This document shows, piece after piece, positions 26,815 to 35,472 of a stretch of DNA of 64,000 nt; position 1 is the first letter of the stretch, and the number at the start of each line of letters is the position of its first letter. The stretch is taken from the NCBI RefSeq assembly GCF_000959525.1, contig NZ_CP009831.1:1736001-1800000 (forward strand), written 5' to 3'. This stretch comes from Burkholderia multivorans ATCC BAA-247. Lineage in GTDB: Bacteria > Pseudomonadota > Gammaproteobacteria > Burkholderiales > Burkholderiaceae. The translations under genes and the position numbers were made by a program. A model generated the notes under the pieces. It saw only the letters and a list, made by a program, of their open reading frames with translations, had not been told where the DNA came from and did not search any database.

Positions 26815-27834
26815 TCATTCGGTGCGCTGCGTCTGCGACGGCAGCTCGCCGAACAGGTCGCGATATTCGCGCGCGAAATAGCCGAGATGCGTAAAGCCCC
26901 AGCTCGCGGCCGCTTCGCCGACGCCGAGTTGCTGCGCCGACGTCGTGCGCAGCAGGCGTCGCACCGCATTCAGCCGGATCGTGCGCAGATACGCGACCGG
27001 CGTGACGTCGGCGACGCGCTGGAAGCTCGTCTGCAGCGTCCGACGGCTGCAGCGCAGCGCGCGGCACAGCTCGAGCACGGTCACGGGTTCTTCGGGCCGA
27101 TCGCGCAGATACTTCTCGCAGCGGCTGACGATGTCGCTGTAGGTCGCGTGCGTGATGTCGCGCCGCTCGACGCCGATGCCCTGGTCGAGCGCGTCGAGAA
27201 ACACGCCGAGCATCGCGTCGCGGAACATCTTGCGCGTGGCCGCGTATTCGAGGCAGCCGGGGTTGCGCTGCGCCTCGTCGATCAGCGACGACAGCCGCGC
27301 ACCGAGCGCGACGCCCTGTTCGTCGGACAGGCGCGTCACGTGCCGCAGCCTGCGGGCGTCGGTGGCGGTTGCGCAAGAGCGGGCACCGCGGGGGCCGGCC
27401 GCGCCTACGCCGGCAGCGCCTACGCCGGCAGCGCCTACGCCGGCCGCGCCAAATTCCACCTCGCACAGCTCGTCGATCATGTCCGACGCCGCGCTGATGC
27501 CGACGAGCCCCATGCCCTCCGGCGTATGGAATTCGAAATCCTCGCCCGCGCGCAGCGCGAGCAGCGCATAGCCGTCGACCGGCTGGCGCTGGAACGTGCC
27601 GGCGAGCGGCACCGACAGCGGGACCGCGAGCGACGTGCGGCCGGCCGGCGCGAGGCCGGTCTGCGCGACGCGCCGGTTCGTCGTTTCGCGAAAGAAGTGG
27701 AAATCGTCGTACAGCACCTGCGTGACGGTGCCGCGGAACCGGCCCGGCGTCATCTGGCGGTAGACCTGGTGCCAGCCCGCGATCGCGAGCCCGTGGTCGT
27801 GCACGTCTTCGTGCGAACGTGACTGGAACAACAT
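26815..27834 (-). CDS. AraC family transcriptional regulator with repeated Gly/Val/Ala linker
   Basis: A 339-residue regulator. The last 100 residues form the AraC double helix-turn-helix: VTVLELCRALRCSRRTLQTS, then PVAYLRTIRLNAVRRLL and GEAAASWGFTHLGYFAREYR. The N-terminal 200 residues would bind effector; the layout resembles EutR-like regulators of ethanolamine or amine genes (inference). A 15-bp unit repeated three times encodes GVGAA repeats at about residues 133-147. The ATG (27832-27834) lies 70 bases after the DUF3156 gene, so it may be the last gene of the permease operon. It is a candidate reader of the four-copy motif. Confidence 0.87.
   Translation of the reverse strand: MLFQSRSHEDVHDHGLAIAGWHQVYRQMTPGRFRGTVTQVLYDDFHFFRETTNRRVAQTGLAPAGRTSLAVPLSVPLAGTFQRQPVDGYALLALRAGEDFEFHTPEGMGLVGISAASDMIDELCEVEFGAAGVGAAGVGAAGVGAAGPRGARSCATATDARRLRHVTRLSDEQGVALGARLSSLIDEAQRNPGCLEYAATRKMFRDAMLGVFLDALDQGIGVERRDITHATYSDIVSRCEKYLRDRPEEPVTVLELCRALRCSRRTLQTSFQRVADVTPVAYLRTIRLNAVRRLLRTTSAQQLGVGEAAASWGFTHLGYFAREYRDLFGELPSQTQRTE
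27401..27445. repeat. Three 15-bp in-frame tandem repeats inside the AraC-type gene
   Basis: The unit GCGCCTACGCCGGCA occurs three times head to tail, the last copy with one end-base change. Being a multiple of three, copy-number change would lengthen or shorten the GVGAA linker without breaking the gene. Confidence 0.85.
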
Positions 27835-27904
27835 CGGCGCCTCCGGTAAAACCCTGATCCCTGCTCGCGGCCGCCGGACTGCGGGCGGCGCGCCACGCCA
27901 CAGC

Positions 27905-28489
27905 TTACCCGTGCAAAATCCCGTGCAGCGCACCTTCGAACGCGGCGCATGCAGCGTGCAGCGCGGCCGCCTGCTCGTCGATCAGGCGCACATAGCGGCG
28001 AAACGACGGCATCCGGTTCACGACCTCGCTGCCGCCGAACGGCACGATCGCGAGCGTCCAGCGCCCGTCGTGCGCGTCGATCGTGCACGTGCTCAGATGA
28101 AGCCGGCGCAGCGCGCCGGCGAGCGCTGCATCGGCGGCCAGCGCGGCGAGCGCGCGGCAGAAGCGCGGATCGCTGCCCGACGCCGCGACGATACGGATGC
28201 CGGTGCGGCGCACCCAGCCCGTCTGCTGCACCTGCGCGCGACCGCACGCGGCCGGTCCGCATGCGGCCGTCGCGATCGTCACGCTCACCGTATGCATCAG
28301 GAACTGGCGCTCGATTCTTTCGGTCAGCGTCACGCACACACCGTTCGGCAGCCGCGCGGCGCCCGGTTCGTCGCGCGCGTCGTGCACGGCCTGCAGATCC
28401 GCGCGCACGCGCGCGGCCACCGCGCCAGGCCGATGGCCGGCCGGCAGCGCGTCGTGTCCCGCGCGGCGCCGGGCGAATACGGCGTTCAT
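27905..28489 (-). CDS. DUF3156 family protein
   Basis: A 194-residue protein of no known function. The second half carries the family pattern: ERIERQFLMHTV, TGWVRRTGIRI and, near the end, FGGSEVVNRMPSFRRYVRL. There is no signal peptide or membrane segment. The ATG overlaps the stop of the amine/amino-acid permease by four bases (28486-28489), so the two are translationally coupled and probably act together. The link with this permease family recurs in Proteobacteria as far as I recall; a helper role in amine uptake or use is only inferred. Confidence 0.75.
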   Translation of the reverse strand: MNAVFARRRAGHDALPAGHRPGAVAARVRADLQAVHDARDEPGAARLPNGVCVTLTERIERQFLMHTVSVTIATAACGPAACGRAQVQQTGWVRRTGIRIVAASGSDPRFCRALAALAADAALAGALRRLHLSTCTIDAHDGRWTLAIVPFGGSEVVNRMPSFRRYVRLIDEQAAALHAACAAFEGALHGILHG

Positions 28490-29985
28490 TGCGCGACGTG
28501 TTCGTTGCGCAGCACGTCCTCGACCGGAACGGGCCGGAACGGATGCCGGCGCTGCACGACGACGGTCCAGAACAGCGCATACAGCGCCGTCAACCCGAGC
28601 ATTGCGCCGAACGGCACGTAGACGTCGCGCGCGTTCATCCCCGGCGGTGTGATGTACCAGATCGCGAGCACGATGCCGACGCTCGACACGATCTGCGGCA
28701 GCGGAAACCACGGCGAACGGTACGGACGCGGCAAGTCCGGGCGCCGGATGCGCAGCATCACGACCGACGCCGTCACGAGCAGATAGGCGGTGCCCCATGC
28801 GCAGGTCGCGGCGAGCACGAGATGCAGGATGCTGTCGAGGTTGCCGTTGATGAGCCATGCATGAACGATCGGCACCGCGGCGGCGGCCACGATTCCGACC
28901 ACGGGCGACCTGAAGCGCGGATGCAGATACGCGAAGCAGCGCGGCAGCGCACCGTCGATCGCCATGCCGTACAGAATCCGCGGCAGGCCGGCCATCAGCG
29001 TATTGATCGTCGCCGCGCCCGCGCAGAGAAACGCGATACCGAACCAGATGCGGCCGAACGGGCCGAGCACCTGCAGCGCGAACGCGGGAATCGCGCCCGG
29101 TGTGTCGAGCAGATGCGTGAGGCCGTCCGCGCTGACCGGCACGTTCGGCACCTGACGGCGAATCGCCGCGCCGTACAGGAACATGCAGAGCGCGACGCCG
29201 ACGAGCCCGAGCGCCATCGCGCGCGGAATCGTGCGGCCCGGCGCCTTCATCTCCGGCGCGAGCGGCGTGACGAACTCGCAGCCGACGAACATGAACATCG
29301 CCATCCCGACCAGCGACAGCACGGCCGGCACCGACGTGCCGACGGTCGAGCCGCCGAACCAGCCGTCTAGATGCACGGCCGGCGCCGCCGCGAGCCCGAG
29401 AATCCCGAAGATCATCAACGACAGCCACATGCCGGCCGTCAGCACGATCTCGAGCTTGCTGAACACCTTGATGCCGATGATGTTCGTGATCGCGAACGTG
29501 ATCACGAGGCCGACGCCGACGAGCCACGAGCTGTTGTGCTTCTCGAGCGCGGCATTCAGCGATTCGAAATTGACGAGCGCCATGATGCCGCTGAGGATCG
29601 TCTCCGCAGTGCCCGCGAACACGTGTACGAGGAAATACGCGGAAATCGTGCCGGTGATCGCGCAGAAGCGGCCGAGCCCGCACGACAGGTAATCGTAAAC
29701 CGAGCCGGCCGTCGGCAGCATCGCGGCAGCCTCCGAGAACGTGGTCGCCTGCGCCTGCATCATCACGAACGCGATGATCATCGCGACCGCGAATGCCCAG
29801 CCGCCCATCCCGAAACCCGAGGTCGCGGTGAGGATCACCGGGCTCGCCATGATGAGCCCGACCGCACTTGCCAGCGCGGTCGGAAATCCGACCGCCCCCG
29901 CCTTCAGCGCGGCGCCGCCGGTTTGCGCCGCTGCGCCCGTCGACGCGCCGGCCGCCGCGTCCGTCATGCCAGACCATCCCGACAT
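28486..29985 (-). CDS. APC family amine/amino-acid permease (ethanolamine permease-like)
   Basis: A 499-residue inner-membrane transporter of the amino acid-polyamine-organocation superfamily. Around twelve hydrophobic segments run from GLIMASPVILTATSGFGMGG to YVPFGAMLGLTALYALFW, with the APC-type loop VGCEFVTPLAPEMKAPGRTI. The N-terminal 25 residues are Ala/Gly-rich and cytoplasmic. An AAGGAG ribosome site at 29992-29997 fits the first ATG, so that start is preferred over Met7. A motif shared with three other promoters lies 111 bases upstream. With the aminotransferase and dehydrogenase genes it suggests uptake of an amine; the substrate is not resolved. Confidence 0.85.
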   Translation of the reverse strand: MSGWSGMTDAAAGASTGAAAQTGGAALKAGAVGFPTALASAVGLIMASPVILTATSGFGMGGWAFAVAMIIAFVMMQAQATTFSEAAAMLPTAGSVYDYLSCGLGRFCAITGTISAYFLVHVFAGTAETILSGIMALVNFESLNAALEKHNSSWLVGVGLVITFAITNIIGIKVFSKLEIVLTAGMWLSLMIFGILGLAAAPAVHLDGWFGGSTVGTSVPAVLSLVGMAMFMFVGCEFVTPLAPEMKAPGRTIPRAMALGLVGVALCMFLYGAAIRRQVPNVPVSADGLTHLLDTPGAIPAFALQVLGPFGRIWFGIAFLCAGAATINTLMAGLPRILYGMAIDGALPRCFAYLHPRFRSPVVGIVAAAAVPIVHAWLINGNLDSILHLVLAATCAWGTAYLLVTASVVMLRIRRPDLPRPYRSPWFPLPQIVSSVGIVLAIWYITPPGMNARDVYVPFGAMLGLTALYALFWTVVVQRRHPFRPVPVEDVLRNEHVAQ

Positions 29986-30096
29986 CTTCGTCTCCTTCGT
30001 TCATTGAGCGGCCGCCGCGCTTCTAGGCGCGCGGCGTGCCGTCGATCCGACCTTCATCCGATGTCGAAAAAATACGCAGGCAAAAATGCGGCGGGA

Positions 30097-30113
30097 TAGC
30101 GCAAATCGGCAAA
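30097..30113 (-). promoter_or_regulatory. Shared catabolic-locus motif, copy B (upstream of permease)
   Basis: Minus-strand TTTGCCGATTTGCGCTA, identical to copy A except for one base. It lies 111 bases before the permease ATG and just after the aminotransferase stop, so its target is the permease operon. An AT-rich stretch follows at the expected promoter distance. Confidence 0.6.
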
Positions 30114-30172
30114 CCGGTGGGCGGACGCGGGCCGCGGCACCTGCGCAATCCACGACGCCCGCGCCGGCGCCG

Positions 30173-31513
30173 TCATGCGACCGGTACGGCCTCGAAGCCC
30201 GCGGCGAGCGCGTCGACGATCCGGTCGAGTTCCGGCCGCTGGATCACGAGCGGCGGCGACAGGATGATCTTCGTGCCGACCGGCCGCACCAGCACGCCGT
30301 GCTCGCGCGCGACTTCGGCCACCGCGTTCGCATAACCCGACAGCGGATCGATCGGCTCGCGCGTCGTCTTGTCCGCGACCAGATCGAGCGCGAGCATCAG
30401 CCCCTTGCCGCGCACCTCGCCGACCGCCGCGAAGCGCTGCACGAACGGCTGCAGCGCTTCGAGCAGATAGGCGCCCTGCTTCGCGGCGTTCGCCGGCAAG
30501 TCTTCGTTCACGACGATGTCGAGGCTCGCCAGCGCTGCCGCGCAGGCGACCGGATGGCCCGCGTACGTGTAGCCGTGCATGATCGCGCCGCCGAAGTCGG
30601 CGTTCTGCGCGAAGGCGTCCTCGATCCGCGCGTTTACGGCCGTCGCCCCGAGCGGCACGTAGCCTGACGAAATGCCTTTCGCGAGACACATGATGTCCGG
30701 ACGCACGCCCCAGCCGCGGCTGCCGAACAGGCTGCCGCTGCGGCCGAAGCCCGTGACGACTTCGTCGGCGATCAGCAGCACGCCGTAGCGGTCGCAGACC
30801 TCGCGCACGAGCGGCCAGTAGTTCGCCGGCGGCACGATCACACCGCCCGCGCCCTGGATCGGCTCCGCGATGAACGCGGCGACCGTATCGGGGCTCTGGA
30901 ACTGGATCTCGCGTTCCAGCAACGCCGCGCAGATGCGGCCGAGTTCTTCCGGATCCTGCGTGAACGGGTTGCGGTACAGCCACGGCGTCTCGACGTGGAA
31001 GCACCCCGGCAGATTCGGCTCGTAGTTGCGGCGAAACACCGTGTTGCCGTTCACCGACGCGCCGCCGAAGTGCGTGCCGTGATACCCCTGCTTCAGCGAA
31101 ATGAACTTCGTGCGATCGGCCTGGCCGCGCACCTTCCAGTACTGGCGCGCGATCTTCAGCGCGGTCTCGACCGAGTCGGAGCCGCCCGAGCTGTACAGCA
31201 CGCGGCGCATGCCTTCGGGCTCGAGCAGGTCGATCAGCCGCTTCGACAGTTCCTCCGCGCGCGGATGCGTGATCCCGTCAAAGAGCTGGAAGTATTCGAG
31301 CTCGTCGAGCTGGCGCACGATCGCGTCCTTCACTTCGCGGCGGTTGTGCCCGACGTTCACGTTCCACAGGCCCGCGACGCCGTCGACGAGCGCTTTGCCG
31401 TGCTCGTCGAACACATAGCAGCCGTCGCCGCGTACGATGCGGATCGGCTTGCGCCGCTTCATTTCGTTCGGATGCAGCATCGGGTGCCAGAATTTCGCTT
31501 CGTTGTAGCTCAT
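30173..31513 (-). CDS. Class III (PLP-dependent) aminotransferase
   Basis: A 446-residue omega-aminotransferase that moves an amino group from an amine or omega-amino acid to pyruvate or a similar acceptor. The PLP motifs are intact: SSGGSDSVETALKIARQY (108-125), GYHGTHFGGASV, LLIADEVVTGFGR with Asp250, and CLAKGISSGYVPLGA with the Schiff-base Lys279. Substrate choice (putrescine, beta-alanine, taurine and others) cannot be set from these motifs. It lies 42 bases after the aldehyde dehydrogenase gene, the expected next enzyme, so they form an operon. Confidence 0.92.
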   Translation of the reverse strand: MSYNEAKFWHPMLHPNEMKRRKPIRIVRGDGCYVFDEHGKALVDGVAGLWNVNVGHNRREVKDAIVRQLDELEYFQLFDGITHPRAEELSKRLIDLLEPEGMRRVLYSSGGSDSVETALKIARQYWKVRGQADRTKFISLKQGYHGTHFGGASVNGNTVFRRNYEPNLPGCFHVETPWLYRNPFTQDPEELGRICAALLEREIQFQSPDTVAAFIAEPIQGAGGVIVPPANYWPLVREVCDRYGVLLIADEVVTGFGRSGSLFGSRGWGVRPDIMCLAKGISSGYVPLGATAVNARIEDAFAQNADFGGAIMHGYTYAGHPVACAAALASLDIVVNEDLPANAAKQGAYLLEALQPFVQRFAAVGEVRGKGLMLALDLVADKTTREPIDPLSGYANAVAEVAREHGVLVRPVGTKIILSPPLVIQRPELDRIVDALAAGFEAVPVA

Positions 31514-31555
31514 TGCAGTCTCCAGTTCGGATGGTTGGGTGCCGGCATCGCGCGA

Positions 31556-33058
31556 TCAGTGCGCGATGCACACGGATTTGGTTTCGGTGAAGCCTTCGAT
31601 CGCGTACTGGCCGAATTCGCGGCCGATGCCCGATTGCTTGTAGCCGCCGAACGGCATCGACGGATCGAGCGGGATATGGCAATTCACCCAGACGGTGCCG
31701 GCCTCGATCTGCGGCACGAGGTTCATCACGCGCGTCAGATCGTTGCTCCAGATGCTCGCCGCGAGCCCGTACGGCGACGCGTTCGCGAGCCGCACCGCGT
31801 CGGCTGCATCGTCGAACGGCAGCACGACGATCACCGGGCCGAAGACCTCGTCGCGCACGATCGCGCTGTCCGCACGCGGATCGGCGATCACGGCCGGCCT
31901 CACGTAATAGCCCGGCAGTTCGTCGACGCGCGTGCCGCCCGCGAGGAACGTGACGCCGTCGCGGCGCGCCTGCTCGATGTGCCGGACGACCTTGTCGCGG
32001 TGCTGCGGCGACACGAGCGGGTTGATCTGCGCAGTCGTGTCGAGCCCCGCCCCGAGCGTCATCGCGCGCGCGTGCTCCGCGAGTCCGTTGGCGAGCTGCG
32101 CGAATTTGCTGCGATGCACGTAGATGCGCGACGCGGCCGCGCAGACCTGCCCCTGGTTGAAGAACGCGCCGGCCGCGACGCCGTCGAGCGCCTGTCCGAC
32201 GTCGACGTCGTCGAGCATCACGATCGGGTTCTTGCCGCCCAGTTCGAGCGAGAAGCGCGTCATGTTCTGCACGGCCGCCGCGCCGACCAGCTTGCCGGTC
32301 TCGGTCGAGCCGGTGAAGGAAATCTTCGCGATCGACGGATGGCGCGCGAGCGCGGCGCCGCACGTGCGGCCGCCGGTGACGACGTTGAACACGCCGGGCG
32401 GCACGCCGGCCTCGAGCGCGAGTTCGGCAAGGCGCAGCGCGGTGAGCGGCGTCTCGGGCGACGGCTTCAGCACGACCGTGCAGCCGGCCGCGAGCGCGGG
32501 AATCAGCTTCCATGTCGCGATCATCAGCGGGAAATTCCACGGCACGATCGCGGCGACCACGCCGACCGGCTCCTTGCGCGTGTACGCCGTATAGCGCGCG
32601 CCGGGCGGAAACGGAATCGACACGTCGAGCGTCTGCCCCGTGATCTTGGTCGCCCAGCCGGCCATGTAGCGCACGTATTCGACGCTCGCGCCGACCTCGA
32701 CCGCGCGCGACACGTGGATCGACTTGCCCTGGTTCAGCGTTTCGAGCTGCGCGAGCGTTTCGGCATCGCGTTCGATGAGGTCGGCGAGCTTCAGCAGGAT
32801 CCGCTCGCGATCGGCCGGGCGCAGCCCGCGCCATACGCGCGCATCGAACGCGCGCTTCGCGCTCGCGACCGCACGGTCGACGTCGTGCTCGTCGGCATCG
32901 GCGACGGTCGCGAGCCGCTCGCCGGTGGCCGGGTCGTACACGTCGAGCCGCGCGGCCGCATGCGCGCGCTGCATTGCGCCGTCGATGAAGAGGCCGAAGT
33001 CGCGCGCGACGAAAGTGCGCACGGTGTCGCTGACGGCGACGAAATTCGTGGTGCTCAT
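31556..33058 (-). CDS. NAD(P)-dependent aldehyde dehydrogenase
   Basis: A 500-residue enzyme that oxidises an aldehyde to its acid. The catalytic Cys306 lies in NQGQVCAAASRIYVHRS and the general base Glu272 in LELGGKNP; the nucleotide motif FTGSTETGK is at 248-256. It resembles the phenylacetaldehyde / gamma-glutamyl-aminobutyraldehyde (PuuC-like) group. The ATG at 33056-33058 matches the family N-terminus; the frame runs 21 codons further upstream without a ribosome site. It would take the aldehyde made by the aminotransferase. A variant of the shared motif lies 88 bases upstream. Confidence 0.93.
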   Translation of the reverse strand: MSTTNFVAVSDTVRTFVARDFGLFIDGAMQRAHAAARLDVYDPATGERLATVADADEHDVDRAVASAKRAFDARVWRGLRPADRERILLKLADLIERDAETLAQLETLNQGKSIHVSRAVEVGASVEYVRYMAGWATKITGQTLDVSIPFPPGARYTAYTRKEPVGVVAAIVPWNFPLMIATWKLIPALAAGCTVVLKPSPETPLTALRLAELALEAGVPPGVFNVVTGGRTCGAALARHPSIAKISFTGSTETGKLVGAAAVQNMTRFSLELGGKNPIVMLDDVDVGQALDGVAAGAFFNQGQVCAAASRIYVHRSKFAQLANGLAEHARAMTLGAGLDTTAQINPLVSPQHRDKVVRHIEQARRDGVTFLAGGTRVDELPGYYVRPAVIADPRADSAIVRDEVFGPVIVVLPFDDAADAVRLANASPYGLAASIWSNDLTRVMNLVPQIEAGTVWVNCHIPLDPSMPFGGYKQSGIGREFGQYAIEGFTETKSVCIAH

Positions 33059-33146
33059 GGGCGTCTCGAAGAATGTCGTGGCGGGAACCGCGTGCACCGC
33101 GGCACGCGGGTGTCGCACCACTGTATCGAGCGCGTCGGACGGCAGT

Positions 33147-33162
33147 TAGCGCAAATTGGCAG
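33147..33162 (-). promoter_or_regulatory. Shared catabolic-locus motif, copy C (upstream of aldehyde dehydrogenase)
   Basis: Minus-strand CTGCCAATTTGCGCTA, two changes from copy B. It is 88 bases before the dehydrogenase ATG. This is the most divergent half-site on the left, but the right half TTTGCGCTA is identical to copy B. Confidence 0.5.
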
Positions 33163-33276
33163 CGCGTGGAAGGAAGGAAAGCGGGCCTGCACGGCGCGCG
33201 GCACGGCCGGCGGAAAGGTGCGCCGATGCGCGTCGCGAGGTGCCGACGCACATCGGCGAAAGGCGGCGCGCGGCGC

Positions 33277-34011
33277 TTACAGAAACAGCGCGCCGACGAG
33301 TTCGGTGCGGTTCGACACGCCGAGCTTGCGATACATGCGCATCAGGTGGGTCTTGATCGTCGGCTGGCCGAGCGCGAGATCGCGCGCGATCTCCTTGTTC
33401 GAGCGACCATCGCGCACGAGCCGCGCGATCTGCTCCTCGCGATAGGTCAGGCGCGCGTCGCACTCGATCCGGTGAATCCCGCGCCGCGTCCGCAGCAACG
33501 GGCTCAGCGCCGCTTCGGCGAGCGGCTGCAGGCGCGCGAGCGCATCGATTTCGCCGGGCGCGAAGCGCGCGCTTGCGCCGTCGCCGCCTCGCGCCGCCCC
33601 ACGCGTTTCGAAGCGCAGCAGCGAGAACGCGCCGACTGTTCGGCCGTCGTCGCGCAGCCATATTTCGACGACGTCGGCGACGCCGTGCCGCCGCAGAAAG
33701 CGCGTCCAGTACGCGGACGCGTCGCGGCATTCGTCGGGCAACTGCGATGCGAGCGTGACGACCGTGCGCGCGTCGGCCGCGCAGCGCGACGGATGCAGCG
33801 GATCGAGCATCCGGTAGCGCGCGACATAGGTGCGGTGCATCGACTCCGGCATCCCGAACAGCTCGAAATCGGCCGGTTCGCCGCTCGCGTCGAGCCGGTA
33901 GAAGACGGTCGCCGACGGGCTCGCGAACGCGTCGAAGGCGTCGACGCACGCGCGCAGCGCGCGCTGCCAGTCGACGACGTCCGCGTTGGCGGAAGGATCG
34001 GGAAGCGGCAT
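33277..34011 (-). CDS. LuxR family transcriptional regulator
   Basis: A 244-residue regulator with a C-terminal LuxR/NarL-type helix-turn-helix: LTYREEQIARLVRDGRSNKE, then ARDLALGQPTIKTHLMRMYR and LGVSNRTELVGAL (about 182-242). The N-terminal 170 residues are a sensory region of no clear family; there is no phosphoacceptor receiver domain. The ATG at 34009-34011 is preferred; longer upstream frames run through repeats. It lies upstream of the dehydrogenase-aminotransferase operon in the same direction and has the shared motif in its own promoter, so it may be either a reader or a member of the regulon. Confidence 0.88.
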   Translation of the reverse strand: MPLPDPSANADVVDWQRALRACVDAFDAFASPSATVFYRLDASGEPADFELFGMPESMHRTYVARYRMLDPLHPSRCAADARTVVTLASQLPDECRDASAYWTRFLRRHGVADVVEIWLRDDGRTVGAFSLLRFETRGAARGGDGASARFAPGEIDALARLQPLAEAALSPLLRTRRGIHRIECDARLTYREEQIARLVRDGRSNKEIARDLALGQPTIKTHLMRMYRKLGVSNRTELVGALFL

Positions 34012-34080
34012 GGTCGGGCCCGGCGCGGCCGGCGAACGTGACGGAATCCGATCGAGCCTAATGGCGGCGTCGCGCGGCGG

Positions 34081-34097
34081 TGAGCCCAAATCGGCAA
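34081..34097 (-). promoter_or_regulatory. Shared catabolic-locus motif, copy D (upstream of LuxR regulator)
   Basis: Minus-strand TTGCCGATTTGGGCTCA, 69 bases before the LuxR-type gene's ATG. The ten-base core TTGCCGATTT is identical to copies A and B. Confidence 0.55.
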
Positions 34098-34180
34098 TTC
34101 GGCTGCGTGCCGCGTGCCGGCCCGCTTCCCGTCGCCCACCACTAGTCAGTAGCCAGTAGCCAACGGCCACCCGCCGCCCC

Positions 34181-34264
34181 GTTGCCCGTTGCCCGTTGCC
34201 CGTTGCCCGTTGCCCGTTGCCCGTTGCCCGTTGCCCGTTGCCCGTTGCCCGTTGCCCGTTGCCC
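34181..34264. repeat. Twelve perfect tandem copies of the heptamer GTTGCCC
   Basis: Exactly 84 bases of uninterrupted GTTGCCC repeat lie between the LuxR-type gene and the zinc peptidase gene. A 7-base unit would shift the reading frame at each copy change, and apparent open frames through it are low complexity, so it is non-coding. It borders a long hairpin. Confidence 0.95.
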
Positions 34265-34315
34265 GCCACGCCGCCGCCCGCCGCCCGCCGCACGGCGGGC
34301 GGCGGCGTGGCGGGC
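34261..34315. terminator. Strong 23-bp hairpin after the zinc metallopeptidase gene
   Basis: The arms 34261-34283 and 34293-34315 are perfect reverse complements (all 23 pairs) around a nine-base loop. It starts 25 bases after the stop of the minus-strand peptidase gene, where a terminator is expected. No T-run follows, so it may end transcription with Rho or protect the transcript's 3' end. Confidence 0.7.
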
Positions 34316-34339
34316 GGCAAGGCCGTACGTCTCAGTCCG

Positions 34340-35215
34340 TCAGTGCGCGTTCGCGGCGAACGTGTCGCAGGCGCTCAGCTCGCCCGACTCCATCCCGCGC
34401 CGCAACCAGTACATGCGCTGCTCGCTCGTGCCGTGCGTGAAGCTTTCCGGCACCACATAACCCTGCCCCTGCTGCTGCAGCCGATCGTCGCCGATCGCGG
34501 CCGCCGTCTTCAGCCCCTGCTCGAAGTCGCCGGGCTCGATCAGCCGCTGGTTTGCGCGCTGCGCGTTGTTGGCCCAGACGCCCGCGAAACAGTCGGCCTG
34601 CAGCTCCATGCGCACCGACAGCGCATTCGAGCGCGCCTCGCTCGCGCGCCGGCGCGCGGCGTCGACCTTCTCGGAAATGCCGAGCAGGTTCTGCACGTGA
34701 TGGCCGACCTCGTGCGCGATCACGTACGCCTGCGCGAAATCGCCGCCGGCGCCGAACCGCTTGCGCAGTTCGTCGTAGAAGCCGAGATCGATATAGACCT
34801 TTTGGTCGCCCGGGCAATAGAACGGCCCCATCGCGGTCTGACCGGTCCCGCATGCGGTCGGTGTCGTATTCGTGAACATCACGAGCTTCGGCGGCGCGTA
34901 CTGCGCGTGCAGCTGCGTCGAGAAGATCGTCGTCCAGGTCCGCTCGATGTTGCCGAGCACCTTGCGCGTGAAGACGGCGCCGGGGTCGGTGGCCGGCGCA
35001 CCCTGGCGCTGCGCCGGCGCCTGCTGCGTCTGCTGACCCTGCAGCATCGACGCGCCCTCGAGCACGACGCGCGGGTCGATCCCGAAGAAATACGACGCGG
35101 CCAGCGCGACCACGATCGTGCCGATGCCGATCGTCGCGCCACGTCCTCCACCGAAGCCGCCCGCACCACGGCGATCCTCGACGTTCATGCTCTCTCTTTC
35201 GTCGTCCAGCCTCAT
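34340..35215 (-). CDS. Neutral zinc metallopeptidase (YpfJ family)
   Basis: A 291-residue membrane-anchored protein of the YpfJ/zinc metallopeptidase family (PF04228 as I recall it). It opens MRLDDERESMNVEDRRG, the conserved family start, followed by one membrane segment (about 28-45), a Gln/Ala/Pro-rich linker and the catalytic domain with CGTGQTAMGPFYCPGDQKVY and the zinc site HEVGHH (168-173). A later ELQADCFAGVWAN carries the probable third ligand. GGAGGGG at 35222-35228 sets the start at 35215, 13 codons inside the longest frame. Its natural substrate is unknown. Confidence 0.92.
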   Translation of the reverse strand: MRLDDERESMNVEDRRGAGGFGGGRGATIGIGTIVVALAASYFFGIDPRVVLEGASMLQGQQTQQAPAQRQGAPATDPGAVFTRKVLGNIERTWTTIFSTQLHAQYAPPKLVMFTNTTPTACGTGQTAMGPFYCPGDQKVYIDLGFYDELRKRFGAGGDFAQAYVIAHEVGHHVQNLLGISEKVDAARRRASEARSNALSVRMELQADCFAGVWANNAQRANQRLIEPGDFEQGLKTAAAIGDDRLQQQGQGYVVPESFTHGTSEQRMYWLRRGMESGELSACDTFAANAH

Positions 35216-35472
35216 TGCCGGCCCCTCCCGTTCTTGTCGATCCGGCCGTCGCACCGATGCGCGGCCCGTCCGCGCTATTTTGCCGGGCTTTCGTCGACTG
35301 TCTCAAAAAATTCGAGGATAGAGCGATTCGGCCGCGGACAACGTCAGCCTTTGCAAAACGCGCGGCGTCCGCGCCGGCCGGCCGCCCCGCGCGCGTTCAT
35401 CCTTTCGGCCGATACCGGCGCGCGCGCGCCGCGCCTACAGTGCGCGGACACGACCCTTTTCCGGAGAACGAC

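Noticed and set aside
34182-34460. Plus-strand frames coding PVARCPL repeats
   Set aside because: They are translations of the GTTGCCC array and run antisense into the peptidase gene; no ribosome site.
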